Source: CAVSWT01 sp963746735 (lineage in GTDB: Bacteria > Bacteroidota > Ignavibacteria > Ignavibacteriales > Ignavibacteriaceae). From it: DNA of 64,000 nucleotides. The notes beneath the pieces are model-generated. The model was not told the origin of the DNA, did no database searches, and saw only the letters and a list, made by a program, of their open reading frames with translations. Numbering within the stretch: the stretch's first letter is position 1; each line of letters starts with the position of its first letter. Both the position numbers and the translations under genes were made by a program. Of this stretch, positions 62,913 through 64,000 are shown piece by piece. The stretch is from assembly GCA_963746735.1 (NCBI GenBank), contig CAVVCO010000026.1, forward strand, positions 124,001-188,000, given 5' to 3'.

Positions 62913-64000
62913 ATGAATAAAAAGTTTAATTATAAAGAGCCAACTCCAATCATAGATAAAGAAAATCCATTTGAATCCATGATGAAACGATTTGAAATTG
63001 CAGTTAATTTTCTTGGACTCGAAAAAGGCCTATACAACTATTTGAAAAATCCCGTAAAGCAAATAATAACTTCTGTTCCTATCACAATGGATGACGGCAC
63101 ACTGGAAGTTTTTGAAGGTTACCGTGTAATTCATAATGATGTATTAGGACCATCTAAAGGTGGAATTAGATATTCGCCTGACATCACATTGGATGAAATG
63201 AAAGCTTTTGCAGCCTGGATGACCTGGAAATGCGCGATTGTAAATATTCCTTTTGGTGGTGCTAAGGGAGGTATAAAATGCGATCCTGGAAAATTAAGTA
63301 TTGGCGAGCTCGAAAGATTAACAAGGAGATTCACTGCAAACCTGCTTGATGTTTTTGGGCCCGATAAAGATATTCCGGCACCTGATTTAAATACTAACGA
63401 ACAAACAATGGCCTGGATAATGGATACTTACAGCATGCATGCTAAAAAGAATGAAACTGCTGTCGTTACCGGCAAACCCAGCATTTTAGGCGGTTCTTTG
63501 GGAAGAAATGAAGCAACCGGTAGAGGGGTAATGACAGTATCTATAGCAGCTCTACAAAAAATTGGAGTTAATCCTAAAAAGGCAACTGCTATTGTACAGG
63601 GCTTTGGCCATGTTGGTTCTGTCTCTGCAAAGCTGCTGCATGAACATGGAGTAAAAGTAATTGGAATTAGTGACATCAATGGTGCGATTTATAATGCAAA
63701 CGGCTTGCCGATTCCGGAAGTTATAGAACATGTAGAAACTCATAAGACTATTATTACATATCCCAATGCCGAAGTTATTGATAATGATGAATTACTTCAG
63801 CTTGAATGTGATGTTTTAATTCCTGCAGCTATAGAAGACCAAATAACTGCAAACAATGCCGATAAAATAAAATGTAAAATTTTAGTTGAAGGTGCTAACG
63901 GTCCAACAACATCAAAAGCAGATCCGATTTTACAGGAAAGAGGAATTTTAGTTATTCCGGATATACTTGCAAATTCCGGTGGAGTAACGGCTTCTTATTT
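62913..64000 (+). CDS. gdhA: glutamate dehydrogenase family (Glu/Leu/Phe/Val dehydrogenase), 3' end outside window
   Basis: NAD(P)-dependent oxidative deamination of glutamate or the reverse reaction. 362 codons are visible from the ATG at 62913, with AAGGAAA in front; about 60 more are expected beyond the edge. Landmarks are GYRVIHNDVLGPSKGGIRYSPDITLDEMKAFAAWMTWKCAIVNIPFGGAKGGIKCDP with the catalytic lysines, DIPAPDLNTNEQTMAWIMDTYS, PSILGGSLGRNEATGRGV, the NAD site VQGFGHVGSVSAKLL and DVLIPAAIEDQI. The first lines (FESMMKRFEIAVNFLGLEKGLYNYL) are typical of the hexameric bacterial/archaeal NAD-type GDH. It is likely the first gene after the htpX terminator. Confidence 0.93.
   Translation, partial: MNKKFNYKEPTPIIDKENPFESMMKRFEIAVNFLGLEKGLYNYLKNPVKQIITSVPITMDDGTLEVFEGYRVIHNDVLGPSKGGIRYSPDITLDEMKAFAAWMTWKCAIVNIPFGGAKGGIKCDPGKLSIGELERLTRRFTANLLDVFGPDKDIPAPDLNTNEQTMAWIMDTYSMHAKKNETAVVTGKPSILGGSLGRNEATGRGVMTVSIAALQKIGVNPKKATAIVQGFGHVGSVSAKLLHEHGVKVIGISDINGAIYNANGLPIPEVIEHVETHKTIITYPNAEVIDNDELLQLECDVLIPAAIEDQITANNADKIKCKILVEGANGPTTSKADPILQERGILVIPDILANSGGVTASY

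Noticed and set aside
1..64000. tRNA, rRNA or tmRNA genes
   Set aside because: I looked in the intergenic regions for T-arm like GTTCGAATC sequences and for acceptor pairing and found none. All three synthetase genes lack neighbouring tRNA genes.
1..64000. CRISPR array
   Set aside because: The repeats seen are single or paired hairpins with variable spacing; none forms a regular series with unique spacers, and no cas gene was seen.

Overview
The window is AT-rich bacterial chromosome, densely coding. It carries proteins with a type IX secretion (T9SS) C-terminal sorting domain that opens with YQNYPNPFNP and ends in SGVYFYRLQAG...KKLILLK, a PorQ/PorV-like outer-membrane protein, a GldA/GldF/GldG-type ABC system, LPS genes (Kdo transferase, heptosyltransferase-like GT9) and an MlaEFD system. 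Together these point to a Gram-negative member of the Bacteroidota/Chlorobiota/Ignavibacteriota group. The style of the sorting domain looks most like Ignavibacteria (an inference).

Layout. 1-8.9 kb: a TRAP-transporter binding protein (cut by the window edge), then mlaE-mlaF-mlaD, uvrA, a Gdx-type SMR exporter, a Nudix hydrolase and a secreted isoaspartyl peptidase/asparaginase. 8.9-15.4 kb: three exported T9SS cargo genes in a row on the minus strand, the middle one broken by many frameshifts. 15.4-28.4 kb: housekeeping genes (DinB-like protein, waaA, GT9, fbp, two ABC exporter half-transporters around a 2-hydroxyacid dehydrogenase, serS, leuS). 28.5-34 kb: lysA, a REP-associated tyrosine transposase (RAYT) between two inverted REP hairpins, an S66 LD-carboxypeptidase and priA. 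34-43.3 kb, minus strand: two unrecognised membrane proteins, a DUF4340/GldG/GldF/GldA cluster, a zincin-like protein, a PfpI protein and a Yip1 protein. 43.5-55.6 kb, plus strand: tryptophanase, a DUF4905-like gene, AMMECR1 and MEMO1 family genes, a DUF2520 gene, an ECF sigma factor with a small partner, remains of MNT/HEPN genes, glyS and exported proteins. 55.7-64 kb: an APC permease with USP domains, a bacterial GH47 alpha-mannosidase, a beta-barrel protein, PorQ-like, htpX and a glutamate dehydrogenase cut by the window edge.

Two themes stand out. First, several families of short palindromic or inverted-repeat elements are scattered through the window. The clearest is a GTAG-headed REP family that flanks the RAYT gene, supplies the last codons and stop of lysA, and lies in frame inside two T9SS sorting domains, each time read as Val-Glu-Thr. 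Second, about ten loci, including the normally important priA, are interrupted by single-base frameshifts, several at homopolymers. This looks more like consensus sequence error than gene decay for most of them, so these loci are annotated here as single genes. No tRNA, rRNA or CRISPR array was seen.
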